This document shows positions 53,892 to 62,637 of a stretch of 64,000 nucleotides of DNA, one piece after another. The stretch covers positions 1 to 64,000 of the forward strand of contig CAAGJU010000192.1 in assembly GCA_900770225.1 (NCBI GenBank). Direction: 5' to 3'. Source of the stretch: Lachnospiraceae bacterium (lineage in GTDB: Bacteria > Bacillota > Clostridia > Lachnospirales > Lachnospiraceae). Positions within the stretch are counted from its first letter, which is position 1. The number at the start of each line of letters is the position of its first letter. The notes beneath the pieces were generated by a model. The model saw nothing but the letters and a program-made list of their open reading frames with translations, was not told the origin of the DNA and ran no database searches. Position numbers and translations under genes: made by a program.

Positions 53892-56800
53892 ATGATGAGA
53901 GATTTCACTGACGAAGAGAAAAAATATTACAGGCTGAATGACGATCCGGAATCGGAAGAACCGCTCCGGATTCCTCTTGACTGGCGCAGGGTGTTCCCAC
54001 CGCAGATCCTCAAAGAAGCCTGCAGTGAAAAAACGCAGAAAAAGGTCTGGGATGTCGTGCAATACGGAAACTGTTTGGAAGGCAGGTTCAAACCGGACAA
54101 AAATGACGTCAAAAAGTACGGGAAACCTGCCGTGCGTTATTACCAGGATCCTGCATATTATGTGCGGATCAACAGCTTTCCGAGAAATATCGGGGACAAA
54201 CTGGATCCTTCGCTTTTTTCCTGTAACTGCAGTGAAGGCAGAAAAAGGCACCTGTGTGTCCATGAGGCTGCCGTACTCTATGCACTTGAGCAGGAGAATG
54301 ATGGCCTTCTTGTGCTGGAGGAACGTACCAGGCTTTATCAGGAGCGCCGTTGTGAGGTGCGCCGTAAAAAATACCACCGGAAGGCGGAAGAACTGAAGAA
54401 GAAGTACGGGACAGAGCGAGTGCCGGCGCTTGATTTTTTTAAGGGGAGACAGGATCCGGGCAGACTCTGCGTCTACGATATGCAGGGAGCACTGAAGGAT
54501 TTCTTCACTGACAGATACTCCATGGCTATGGCGGAAAAGATCCTGAAGTCCGGGGACCGGAAAAAAGAATTCCATATGCTGTTCCATGAGATACAGAACC
54601 GGTCCGGACAACGCTGCATTGCAGGAGCACTTGAGGAAACAGATGCCGCTTCGGAGGCAGACTGGTATGAAACGGGCCAGATTCTGATGACCGGAGATAT
54701 CCTGAAGTTTTCTGCGCTGGACGGATGGCGGGACTTCTGCGAACCCGTACATGAAATAAGAGACGATGAAAAATTCCTGAACATCAATGCGCTCGTTATG
54801 TGCAGCCTGCTGTGGGATGAGGCGGACAGGATTGCCGGTGAGCTCGGAGATTTTACAGACGATAAGGCAACAAAGTTCTTCAAAAATCTGGAGACGGAAG
54901 AGAAAAAAGCCGTCAAAGAAGAGTATCAGCCGGCAGATGAAAGAACCAGGGCGGTTGAGCTCTATCCCAGGATCATTGTTGAAAACGGAGAGGCGGCGCT
55001 GAGTTTCCGGATTGCCCGGAAGGGCGGACGGGCTATCGTCGTCCGGCGGATTCCCGAGCTGGTTACCTGTCATAATCACCGGAAGAAGATGGAACTTTCC
55101 AAGAAGGAGAGCATTGATTTTTCCAGAGAGACGCTGACGGAACAGTCCATGCCGATTTTCGATTTTCTGCAGCGCCGCGTGGGAGAAGTCAAGGATGTCA
55201 ATGATAAGTTCGAGATGCGCTACGGGATCCGGACGCTGAATGTGACATCCTCGCTGGAACTGAAGGGTGCGCTCCTGGATAATTTTTATGATGTCTGCGA
55301 AGGGCAGCGGACCGAATATCAGGACAAGACGAACAATATCAAAGAAGAGCAGATCCCCGTCGGGCACCATGACATCCGGTTTGCCCTGACGGCTGACCGG
55401 CTGACCGATGCGCGTGGGACGTTTGCCGGCGTGGCGGTTCACGGGATCATTCCGGTTCTGCTGAAGGGCAGCGGCTCGCACCGGTATGTGCTGAACAGGG
55501 AGGGCCTTTCGCGCATCAGCAGGGAAGAGCGTGACATGATCCGCCCGTTCGAGTCGGTGGCGGATGAATCCGGCTATTTCCGTTTTCAGGTCGGGCTGGA
55601 CCATCTGCAGGAATTTTATTACCGGGTGGTGCCGAAATTTCTGGAGAGCTCCTGCGTGGATTTCACCGATAATGCGGAGGAAGAGGCGGAGAAGCTTCTG
55701 CCGCCGGAGCCGCATTTCGATTTCTGGCTTGACTGTGAAGATATGGATGCCATGGAACCGCAGGAATGCGAGGAGAGGCTTGCTTCCCTGCACGACATTC
55801 CGAATCTGAAGAAAAATAAGGCGGCGGGCCGCGGAGCAAAGACATCCTCCGACGCTGACGATAAGGCGGGCCGCGGAACAGGTTCGTCTTCTGACGCTGA
55901 CGTCCCGGGCCATCGGAGAAAAAAGGGTGCCCGCAATCTGCTGACCATGCTGGTTCGCGTGCAGTATCAGGATCAGGGAGCAGCTGAACCGCGCACCTAT
56001 GTGCTTTCGCCGCTGCGCAACGCCGATCAGGCGCAGGACGCACATTCCGTATACCGCGATACCGTACAGGAGAACCGCGTGCTGGAAGCTGTGCAGGAGA
56101 TCATGCCGTCTTTCATTCGCCTGGGAGGAAACACAGCGGATGCCCCATCTTCGCAGGGGGTTACCACAGCAGATGCTCTATCTCCACAGAGAACTGTCGC
56201 GGCAGATGCTCTGTCTCCACAGAGAACTGTCGCAGAGCCATCTGGAGACATGGGGACAGCTGCACCCGCCTCTTCCGAAAATGCAGGAACAGAAGCTGCG
56301 ACGCAGCATTTGGCCAGGACATATTTCGCCTCCCTGCTGACAGATGACGGCATGTTTGATTTTCTCCGGCGGGACATCGCCCGGCTGGAGCACTACGGAG
56401 ATGTGAAGGGCACGGATGCGTTCCGGAAGCACACGATCCGCAAGGTGCCGCAGATGAAACTCGGCATTTCCGTCGAGAGCGGCATCATGGATCTGTCCCT
56501 GACATCGGCAGGACTGAGTGAGGAGGAACTGCTGGCTGTTCTGCGGAGCTATCACAGGAAAAAGAGATTTCATCGCCTCTCTTCCGGCGATTACATCGAT
56601 CTCTCGGATGATGCACAGATCAGGGATATGGACAGCATGCTGTCGGGCCTCGACCTGACACCGGAGGAACTGGCGCAGAAGAGCGTGCAGATGCCGCTTT
56701 ACCGTGCGCTGTATGTGGACCGTATGCTGGAGGAACATGAAGACATCGTGTCCTCCCGCGACAGGGTATACCGCGCGCTGATCAGGAATTTCCGGTCAAT

Positions 56801-58220
56801 CAACGATGCGGATATCGAGCCGCCGGAATCCCTGACGGATGTGCTGCGGACATACCAGACGTATGGCTTCAAGTGGATCAAAACGCTGGAGAATGCCGGC
56901 TTCGGCGGGATTCTCGCAGATGAGATGGGCCTCGGAAAAACCCTGCAGATGATATCTGTGCTGCTTTCCGATTACCAGACCGGCACGGTGAAGGATCCGT
57001 CTCTGATCATCTGCCCCGCGTCGCTGGTTTACAACTGGCAGGAGGAATTCGCGCGCTTTGCGCCGGACATCGTCGTCACACCGATCGCCGGCGGCGCTGC
57101 GGCCCGACGGAAGGCGCTCGGAAACACGGACACGCAGGTATACGTCATCTCCTATGACCTGCTGAAGAGAAATATCGCGAGCTTCGCTGAACGTTCATTT
57201 TTCTATGTGGTTCTGGATGAGGCGCAGTACATCAAAAATGCCGGCGCGGCCGCCGCGAAATCGGTGAAGACGCTGCATGCGGCGCACCGCTTCGCACTGA
57301 CCGGCACGCCCATAGAGAATCGGCTGGCCGAGCTCTGGAGTATTTTTGATTTTCTGATGCCGGGCTTCCTGTATGGCAGGAAGGATTTCGAGCAGCAGCT
57401 GGAGATCCCGATCACGAAGTATAAGGACGAGGCGGCCACAGAGAAACTGAAAAAAATGACGGCGCCGTTTATTCTCCGCCGCCGCAAGAACGATGTGCTC
57501 CGCGATCTCCCGGACAAGATGGAGGAGGTTCGCTATGTGCGGATCTCCGGCGAACAGCAGAAGCTCTACGATGCGGAGGTCGTCCGCCTGAAAAATCTGA
57601 TCGGTACACCGGACGAGAACGGCGGAAAAATAAAGATCTTCGCGGAACTCACGCGAATCCGGCAGATCTGCTGCGATCCGGCATTGCTTTTTGACAATTA
57701 CAGCGGGGAGAGCGCCAAGAGAGAAGCGGTGATGGGGCTGATCCGGCAGGCCATGGACGGCGGCCACAGAATGCTGCTCTTCTCGCAGTTCACCTCCATG
57801 CTGGCGCTGCTGGAGGAGGATCTCAGAAAGGAAGGGATTCCCTATTACCTGCTCACAGGCGCCACGCCGAAGGAAAAGAGAATTCAGATGGTTCACGCCT
57901 TCAATGAGGGAGACACGCCGATCTTTCTCATCTCGCTGAAGGCGGGCGGAACGGGACTGAACCTGACGGGCGCGGACGTCGTCATCCACTATGATCCATG
58001 GTGGAATCTGGCTGCGCAAAACCAGGCGACGGACCGGGCGCACCGGATCGGGCAGACCAGACAGGTGACGGTCTACCGGCTGATCCTGCGCGGGACGATC
58101 GAGGAGAAGATCCTGAAGCTGCAGGAGACCAAGCGGGATCTGGCGGAATCCGTGCTGACGGGTGATAACCGCTCGATCACGAGCCTGTCGAAGGAAGAGC
58201 TGATGGAGCTGCTGGGGTGA
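53892..58220 (+). CDS. SWIM zinc-finger SNF2-family helicase/ATPase
   Basis: 1442-residue Swi2/Snf2-type DNA translocase. A SWIM zinc motif lies at about residues 111-126 (CNCSEGRKRHLCVH). A long central SNF2-associated region follows, then the ATPase core from about 985: ADEMGLGKTLQM (about 1009), DEAQYIKN, TGTPIENRLAELWSIF, and the last helicase motif ATDRAHRIGQTRQVTVYRLI (about 1381). Two in-frame minisatellites interrupt the middle: a 42-bp unit near 641-673 (GRG..TSSDAD) and a 33-bp unit near 747-785 (ADALSPQRTVA). Bacterial members are implicated in transcription recycling or DNA repair; the role here is not fixed. A long open frame on the opposite strand at 53811-56045 is a shadow. Confidence 0.93.
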   Translation: MMRDFTDEEKKYYRLNDDPESEEPLRIPLDWRRVFPPQILKEACSEKTQKKVWDVVQYGNCLEGRFKPDKNDVKKYGKPAVRYYQDPAYYVRINSFPRNIGDKLDPSLFSCNCSEGRKRHLCVHEAAVLYALEQENDGLLVLEERTRLYQERRCEVRRKKYHRKAEELKKKYGTERVPALDFFKGRQDPGRLCVYDMQGALKDFFTDRYSMAMAEKILKSGDRKKEFHMLFHEIQNRSGQRCIAGALEETDAASEADWYETGQILMTGDILKFSALDGWRDFCEPVHEIRDDEKFLNINALVMCSLLWDEADRIAGELGDFTDDKATKFFKNLETEEKKAVKEEYQPADERTRAVELYPRIIVENGEAALSFRIARKGGRAIVVRRIPELVTCHNHRKKMELSKKESIDFSRETLTEQSMPIFDFLQRRVGEVKDVNDKFEMRYGIRTLNVTSSLELKGALLDNFYDVCEGQRTEYQDKTNNIKEEQIPVGHHDIRFALTADRLTDARGTFAGVAVHGIIPVLLKGSGSHRYVLNREGLSRISREERDMIRPFESVADESGYFRFQVGLDHLQEFYYRVVPKFLESSCVDFTDNAEEEAEKLLPPEPHFDFWLDCEDMDAMEPQECEERLASLHDIPNLKKNKAAGRGAKTSSDADDKAGRGTGSSSDADVPGHRRKKGARNLLTMLVRVQYQDQGAAEPRTYVLSPLRNADQAQDAHSVYRDTVQENRVLEAVQEIMPSFIRLGGNTADAPSSQGVTTADALSPQRTVAADALSPQRTVAEPSGDMGTAAPASSENAGTEAATQHLARTYFASLLTDDGMFDFLRRDIARLEHYGDVKGTDAFRKHTIRKVPQMKLGISVESGIMDLSLTSAGLSEEELLAVLRSYHRKKRFHRLSSGDYIDLSDDAQIRDMDSMLSGLDLTPEELAQKSVQMPLYRALYVDRMLEEHEDIVSSRDRVYRALIRNFRSINDADIEPPESLTDVLRTYQTYGFKWIKTLENAGFGGILADEMGLGKTLQMISVLLSDYQTGTVKDPSLIICPASLVYNWQEEFARFAPDIVVTPIAGGAAARRKALGNTDTQVYVISYDLLKRNIASFAERSFFYVVLDEAQYIKNAGAAAAKSVKTLHAAHRFALTGTPIENRLAELWSIFDFLMPGFLYGRKDFEQQLEIPITKYKDEAATEKLKKMTAPFILRRRKNDVLRDLPDKMEEVRYVRISGEQQKLYDAEVVRLKNLIGTPDENGGKIKIFAELTRIRQICCDPALLFDNYSGESAKREAVMGLIRQAMDGGHRMLLFSQFTSMLALLEEDLRKEGIPYYLLTGATPKEKRIQMVHAFNEGDTPIFLISLKAGGTGLNLTGADVVIHYDPWWNLAAQNQATDRAHRIGQTRQVTVYRLILRGTIEEKILKLQETKRDLAESVLTGDNRSITSLSKEELMELLG

Positions 58221-58251
58221 TGCTCCGGATGACATGGTTCACTCTTTGTAT

Positions 58252-58408
58252 GCCACTGTCACACATGGAGACTTCCAGCCTCGACTCGCTCTCGCTTGTC
58301 CTCGGCGTAGCGGTGGTAAGCTCATCCATCGGCTTCGCCTCGGATTCGCCAACCACCGACGCCTGCGGAGGTCTCGGCTTGGAGGTCTCCATGTGTTCCG
58401 TGGCTTTG
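58252..58408. repeat. Dispersed palindromic repeat, family A, full copy
   Basis: Starts GCCACTGTCACACATGGAGA and ends GGTCTCCATGTGTTCCGTGG plus C; the outer GCCAC/GTGGC pair closes a long hairpin. It begins 32 bases past the SNF2 stop. It is about 90 percent identical by eye to the 61792 copy. Confidence 0.88.
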
Positions 58409-58557
58409 ACATCGTCTGAAGTGTAATGTTCATCCAGCGCACGCACCCCAACGGATGTATGAAAAGGCGAAAACTTTCACTGAGATATGTGATATGATAA
58501 TGAAGGTATGAATTGGCAGAAGTGCACAATTCAAAAAACGATAACAGGAGGGTCATT

Positions 58558-59724
58558 ATGTATAATTTCAGATTCTACGTTCCTACAAAAATCTACTTCG
58601 GCAAGGGCCAGATCTCTCATCTGGATGAGCTGAAGGACTACGGCTCAAAGGTTCTGCTGGTTTACGGCGGCGGCAGCATCAAGAAGAACGGCATCTACGA
58701 CAGCGCCATGAAGATTCTCGGCGATGCAGGCATCACGGTTCTTGAGCTGGCCGGTGTTGAGCCGAATCCGAAGATCGAGACGGTACGCAAGGGCGTTGAT
58801 ATCTGCAAGAAAGAGAACGTCGACATGGTTCTGGCCATCGGCGGCGGCAGCACGATCGACTGCGCAAAGGTCGTGGCAGCGGGCGCAAAGTACGACGGAG
58901 ATCCGTGGGATATCGTACTCGACGGAACGAAGGCCGCAACGGCACTTCCGATCTTCTCCGTTCTCACGCTTTCCGCAACCGGATCGGAGATGGATCAGTT
59001 CGCCGTGATCTCGGATATGACCAAAAATGAAAAATGGGGCACCGGCGCAGACTGCATGAAGCCTACGATGTCGATCATGGATCCCACCTACACCTTCTCC
59101 GTATCTAAGAAGCAGACGGCAGCGGGCACGGCGGATATGATGAGCCATACCTTCGAGAACTACTTCACCAAGGAAAAAGGCGTCGATGTGCAGGCACGTT
59201 TCGCCGAGGGCCTGCTGAAGACCATGATCAAGTACGGCCCGATCGCACTGGAGCATCCGGATGATTATGATGCGCGTGCGAACCTGATGTGGGCAGCCAG
59301 TCATGCGATCAACGGCCTCATCGCCAACGGCAGCCAGCCGGCATGGTGCGTACATCCGATGGAGCACGAGCTCTCCGCATTCTATGACATCACCCATGGC
59401 CAGGGACTCGCGATCCTGACCCCGGTATGGATGGAGTATGTTCTGGAGAAGGATCCGTCAACGGCTGAGAACTTCGCTGTTTACGGCAGAAACGTATGGG
59501 GGCTTACAGATGAGGACAACATCAGCGCAGCAGAGAAAGCCATCGACTGCACGAGAAAATTCCTCTTCGAGACCATGGGCCTTCCGGCCAATCTCCGTGC
59601 TGTCGGCATCACCAGCGATGAGCATTTTGAAATCATGGCGGAAAAAGCGGCGAAGGGCAGCGTCGGCTGCTTCGTACCGCTCACAAAGGAAGATATCGTG
59701 GAAATCTTCAGAAATGCCTTCTGA
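58558..59724 (+). CDS. Iron-containing alcohol dehydrogenase (butanol dehydrogenase-like)
   Basis: 388-residue type III alcohol dehydrogenase, reducing aldehydes such as butyraldehyde with NAD(P)H. MYNFRFYVPTKIYFGKGQI is typical of BdhA/YqhD-like enzymes. The GGGS nucleotide loop (LAIGGGSTIDCAKVVAAGAK) and the metal ligands in MMSHTFENYF, HPMEHELSAFYDITH and THGQGLAIL are visible. AGGAGGGT precedes the ATG at 58558; the frame is open to 58513. It has no adjacent pathway genes. Confidence 0.93.
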   Translation: MYNFRFYVPTKIYFGKGQISHLDELKDYGSKVLLVYGGGSIKKNGIYDSAMKILGDAGITVLELAGVEPNPKIETVRKGVDICKKENVDMVLAIGGGSTIDCAKVVAAGAKYDGDPWDIVLDGTKAATALPIFSVLTLSATGSEMDQFAVISDMTKNEKWGTGADCMKPTMSIMDPTYTFSVSKKQTAAGTADMMSHTFENYFTKEKGVDVQARFAEGLLKTMIKYGPIALEHPDDYDARANLMWAASHAINGLIANGSQPAWCVHPMEHELSAFYDITHGQGLAILTPVWMEYVLEKDPSTAENFAVYGRNVWGLTDEDNISAAEKAIDCTRKFLFETMGLPANLRAVGITSDEHFEIMAEKAAKGSVGCFVPLTKEDIVEIFRNAF

Positions 59725-59773
59725 GGATGAGGCGTAGCGCTGCACGGCAGGATATGCATATTCCCGTTCTTCG

Positions 59774-59802
59774 TTGACGCAAATATACATAAATTGTATA
59801 AT
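59774..59802 (+). promoter_or_regulatory. Strong promoter of the OPT transporter gene
   Basis: TTGACG (59774-59779), a 17-base spacer and a perfect TATAAT (59797-59802), leaving a leader of about 75 bases. Confidence 0.85.
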
Positions 59803-59882
59803 CTACGCATGGCCTTATACGTATAAACAATGAGGAAACGAAAGAAGAAAGGCAAAAAAAAGAAAGAAGTGAGGAGAAGGTA

Positions 59883-61766
59883 ATGCAAAGTGAGAAGGAA
59901 GAATTTAAACCGTTTATTTCGGCGGACCAGAACATGCCGGAACTGACGCCTGTGTCGATTATCCTGGGCGTTCTGCTGGCGATCGTGTTCGGCGCGGCGA
60001 ATGCCTACCTTGGACTGAGGGTAGGTCTGACAATTTCTGCATCTATCCCTGCGGCTGTTATTTCCATGGGTATCTGCCGGGCGCTTCTGAGACGCGACAA
60101 TATCCTGGAAAACAACATGGTACAGACGATAGGCTCTGCAGGCGAATCGCTGGCAGCGGGCGCAATCTTCACGATGCCGGCTATTTTTATGTGGGCTAAA
60201 GAGGGCGCGACAAAAGCACCGTCTGTCATGACCATTGCCATCATCGCCATGCTCGGCGGTACGCTGGGCGTGCTGTTTATGATCCCGCTCCGCAACGCCC
60301 TGATCGTAGAAGAGCACGGAACGCTTCCCTATCCGGAAGGAACCGCTTGCTCGGAGGTCCTTCTTGCGGGCGAGGAAGGCGGCGCGAGTGCAAAGGGCGT
60401 ATTTACCGGCCTCGGCGTTGCAGCTGTTTATAAGTTTATCACCGACGGCCTGGGACTGTTTCCGTCTGAGATTGCCTATGATTTCAAAAACTACAAGGGC
60501 GCCGGTATCGGCATGGATGTACTGCCGTCACTTGTCGGCGTCGGCTACATCTGCGGTCCGAAGATCTCTTCCTATATGTTCGGCGGCGGTATCCTGGCAT
60601 GGTTTGTTCTGATGCCGCTGATCTATGTATTCGGCTCTGCCCTTCCGGACGCAGTTTACCCGGCATCAAAAACGATTAGCGAGCTTGGCACGGCCGGTAT
60701 ATGGAGCAGCTACATCCGTTATATCGGCGCCGGCGCCGTTGCGTGCGGCGGTCTGATCTCCCTGATCAAGTCGTTCCCTATGATCATCCGCGCGTTTAAG
60801 AAATCCATGGATGCGCTGAAGAGCAGGCAGAAGGTTTACACGCGCACCACGAAGGATCTTCCAATGAACGTTGTTATTATCGGAGCCATCATCATCATGG
60901 TCCTGATCTGGCTGATTCCTTCGGTTCCGGTGAATCTGCTCGGCGCACTGCTGATTGTTGTTTTCGGATTTTTCTTTGTAACGGTTTCCGCCCGTATGGT
61001 CGGCATCGTCGGAAGTTCCAACAACCCTGTTTCCGGTATGACGATCGCGACCCTGCTGATCACGACCATTATCCTGAAGGCCACTGGAAACACCGGCACG
61101 GCGGGTATGATCGCGGCTATTTCCATCGGCTCCGTCATCTGCATTGCCTCTGCGATTGCAGGTGATGTATCACAGGATCTGAAGACCGGATACATCGTCG
61201 GCGCTACGCCCTGGAAGCAGCAGCTCGGAGAAATCATCGGCGTTCTGTTCTCTGCTGTTGCCATCGGCTTTGTTATGTACATTCTGGATGCCGGCTACAG
61301 CTTTGGCAGCGCACAGCTTCCCGCACCGCAGGCAGGCATGATGAAGATGATTGTCGAAGGCGTAATGAGCGGAAATCTTCCGTGGTCGCTGGTATTTGTC
61401 GGCGTGTTCATCGCGCTGATTGCAGAGATTTTCGGCATCCCGGTTCTTCCGTTTGCCGTAGGCATGTATCTGCCGATCTTCTCTACCACCGGTATCATGG
61501 TTGGCGGCATTGTCCGTCTCATCATTGATAAGAAGAAGGGAACGGAGGAAGAGAAAAAGAAAGCTTCCAACCGCGGCGTTCTGTTTGCATCCGGCATGAT
61601 TGCCGGCGAGGGACTTGTCGGCGTACTGCTGGCCGTGTTTGCTTTTGCAGGTGTCAGCATCGCGCTGCCGTTCAGTCTCGGCCAGATCGGCTCGCTTGTC
61701 TTCTTCGCGATCCTGATTGCGATCTTCGCCCGTGCGATTAACAAAAAGCCGGCTGCGAATAAGTAA
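59883..61766 (+). CDS. OPT-family oligopeptide transporter
   Basis: 627-residue polytopic carrier with around 14-16 hydrophobic segments. FGAANAYLGLRVGLTISASI and NNMVQTIGSAGESLAAGAIF near the N-terminus are typical of bacterial OPT proteins, which import short peptides or metal chelates with protons. LPYPEGTACSEVLLAGEEGG is the conserved loop. GAGGAGAAGG precedes the ATG. A peptidase gene (pepD) lies close downstream, so peptide uptake is plausible. Confidence 0.92.
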   Translation: MQSEKEEFKPFISADQNMPELTPVSIILGVLLAIVFGAANAYLGLRVGLTISASIPAAVISMGICRALLRRDNILENNMVQTIGSAGESLAAGAIFTMPAIFMWAKEGATKAPSVMTIAIIAMLGGTLGVLFMIPLRNALIVEEHGTLPYPEGTACSEVLLAGEEGGASAKGVFTGLGVAAVYKFITDGLGLFPSEIAYDFKNYKGAGIGMDVLPSLVGVGYICGPKISSYMFGGGILAWFVLMPLIYVFGSALPDAVYPASKTISELGTAGIWSSYIRYIGAGAVACGGLISLIKSFPMIIRAFKKSMDALKSRQKVYTRTTKDLPMNVVIIGAIIIMVLIWLIPSVPVNLLGALLIVVFGFFFVTVSARMVGIVGSSNNPVSGMTIATLLITTIILKATGNTGTAGMIAAISIGSVICIASAIAGDVSQDLKTGYIVGATPWKQQLGEIIGVLFSAVAIGFVMYILDAGYSFGSAQLPAPQAGMMKMIVEGVMSGNLPWSLVFVGVFIALIAEIFGIPVLPFAVGMYLPIFSTTGIMVGGIVRLIIDKKKGTEEEKKKASNRGVLFASGMIAGEGLVGVLLAVFAFAGVSIALPFSLGQIGSLVFFAILIAIFARAINKKPAANK

Positions 61767-61791
61767 GACTATTGCAATTAAAACTTTGTAA

Positions 61792-61943
61792 GCCCGGTCA
61801 CACATGGAGACTTCCAGCCTCGACGCGCTCTCGCTTGTCCTCGGCGTAGCGGTGGTAAGCTCATCCATCGGCCTTGCCTCGGATTCGCCAACCACCGACG
61901 CCTGCGGAGGTCTCGGCTTGGGAGTCTCCACGTGTTCCCGGGC
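61792..61943. repeat. Dispersed palindromic repeat, family A, full copy with compensatory stem
   Basis: Starts GCCCGGTCACACATGGAGAC and ends GTCTCCACGTGTTCCCGGGC. The outer stem GCCCGG/CCGGGC replaces GCCAC/GTGGC of the 58252 copy, so base pairing is kept while sequence changes. It lies 26 bases after the OPT stop. Confidence 0.88.
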
Positions 61944-61984
61944 TCTGACAGAGTTTGGACTGTGGTGTACGAAAATTACACACG

Positions 61985-61995
61985 TATGGTATAAT
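61985..61995 (+). promoter_or_regulatory. Extended -10 promoter of the PqqD-domain gene
   Basis: TATGGTATAAT, a perfect -10 hexamer at 61990-61995 with TGn extension. No consensus -35. The 5' leader then contains a CGCCGCCG / CGGCGGCG hairpin at 62004-62039. Confidence 0.65.
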
Positions 61996-62079
61996 CAAAA
62001 AAACGCCGCCGGTGCATGGAAACTGCAGCATCGGCGGCGAAATGATATCCACATGCATGAACATGCAGGAATGAGAGCA

Positions 62080-62442
62080 ATGGCAAAGAAGAAAAAAGAA
62101 AACTATCTGGACTACATTCCCCGGCCGAACCGGCTTTACGAGACGTCAGTCAATGAGGCCGGCCATGTAGAGATCCTCACCGAGCACAAGGGTTTTTACA
62201 ACGTGATCGCGCAGAAGATTTTCAAGAAGCCGCGGTTTTCACATATCGAGCTCGATGATTTTGGAACGTTTGTCTGGAAGCAGATGGACGGGAAGAAGAC
62301 GATCTTCGAGATCGGTGCGGAAGTGAAGAAGGAGTTCGGCGAGAAGGCCGAGCCGCTCTATGAACGGCTCAGCAAATTTATGCAGATCCTGCATGATCAG
62401 CATTTCATCGTTTACGAGAACAAATTGAAGAAAGACAGTTAG
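62080..62442 (+). CDS. PqqD-domain (RRE-like) protein
   Basis: 120 residues. After a lysine-rich start (MAKKKKENYLDYIPRPN) comes a PqqD-like winged-helix fold (RFSHIELDDFGTFVWKQMDG then KKTIFEIGAEVKKEFGEKAE). In peptide natural-product pathways such domains bind the leader peptide of the precursor. No radical SAM enzyme or precursor peptide is adjacent, so it is an orphan here, possibly with another function. GCAGGA lies 9 bases before the ATG at 62080; earlier in-frame ATGs at 62053 and 62071 lack good spacing. A 5' hairpin leader may affect translation. Confidence 0.8.
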   Translation: MAKKKKENYLDYIPRPNRLYETSVNEAGHVEILTEHKGFYNVIAQKIFKKPRFSHIELDDFGTFVWKQMDGKKTIFEIGAEVKKEFGEKAEPLYERLSKFMQILHDQHFIVYENKLKKDS

Positions 62443-62469
62443 ACGACATTGGTACTGTTGGGGCCCGTG

Positions 62470-62532
62470 GGAAGTCACGACACGTTTACAGGAAGCTGCG
62501 ACACGCCTGCGGGAAGCCACGCCGCACATACA
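62470..62532 (+). repeat. 21-bp minisatellite upstream of pepD
   Basis: Three units GGAAG(T/C)(C/T)(A/G)CG(A/C)CRC... with a 21-bp period, just before a TATACT -10-like box. Confidence 0.75.
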
Positions 62533-62637
62533 GGGAAAATGTTGTATACTGGTTACCGCGGCCGGTCGGACAGAAGGCCGGCAGATAAAGAAATCTGAGC
62601 ATGCGATGCGCAGGCGCAGAACTGGGAGGACAGCATC

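Noticed and set aside
53811..56045. 744-codon open frame opposite the SNF2 gene
   Set aside because: Same reason: it runs antisense to a well-supported gene, has no ribosome site at its start and its translation has no recognisable domain.
58217..58446. Short open frames inside family A repeats, giving similar peptides on both strands in several copies
   Set aside because: They recur only because the DNA repeat recurs; frames shift between copies, there are no ribosome sites, and conservation follows the hairpin and not the codons.
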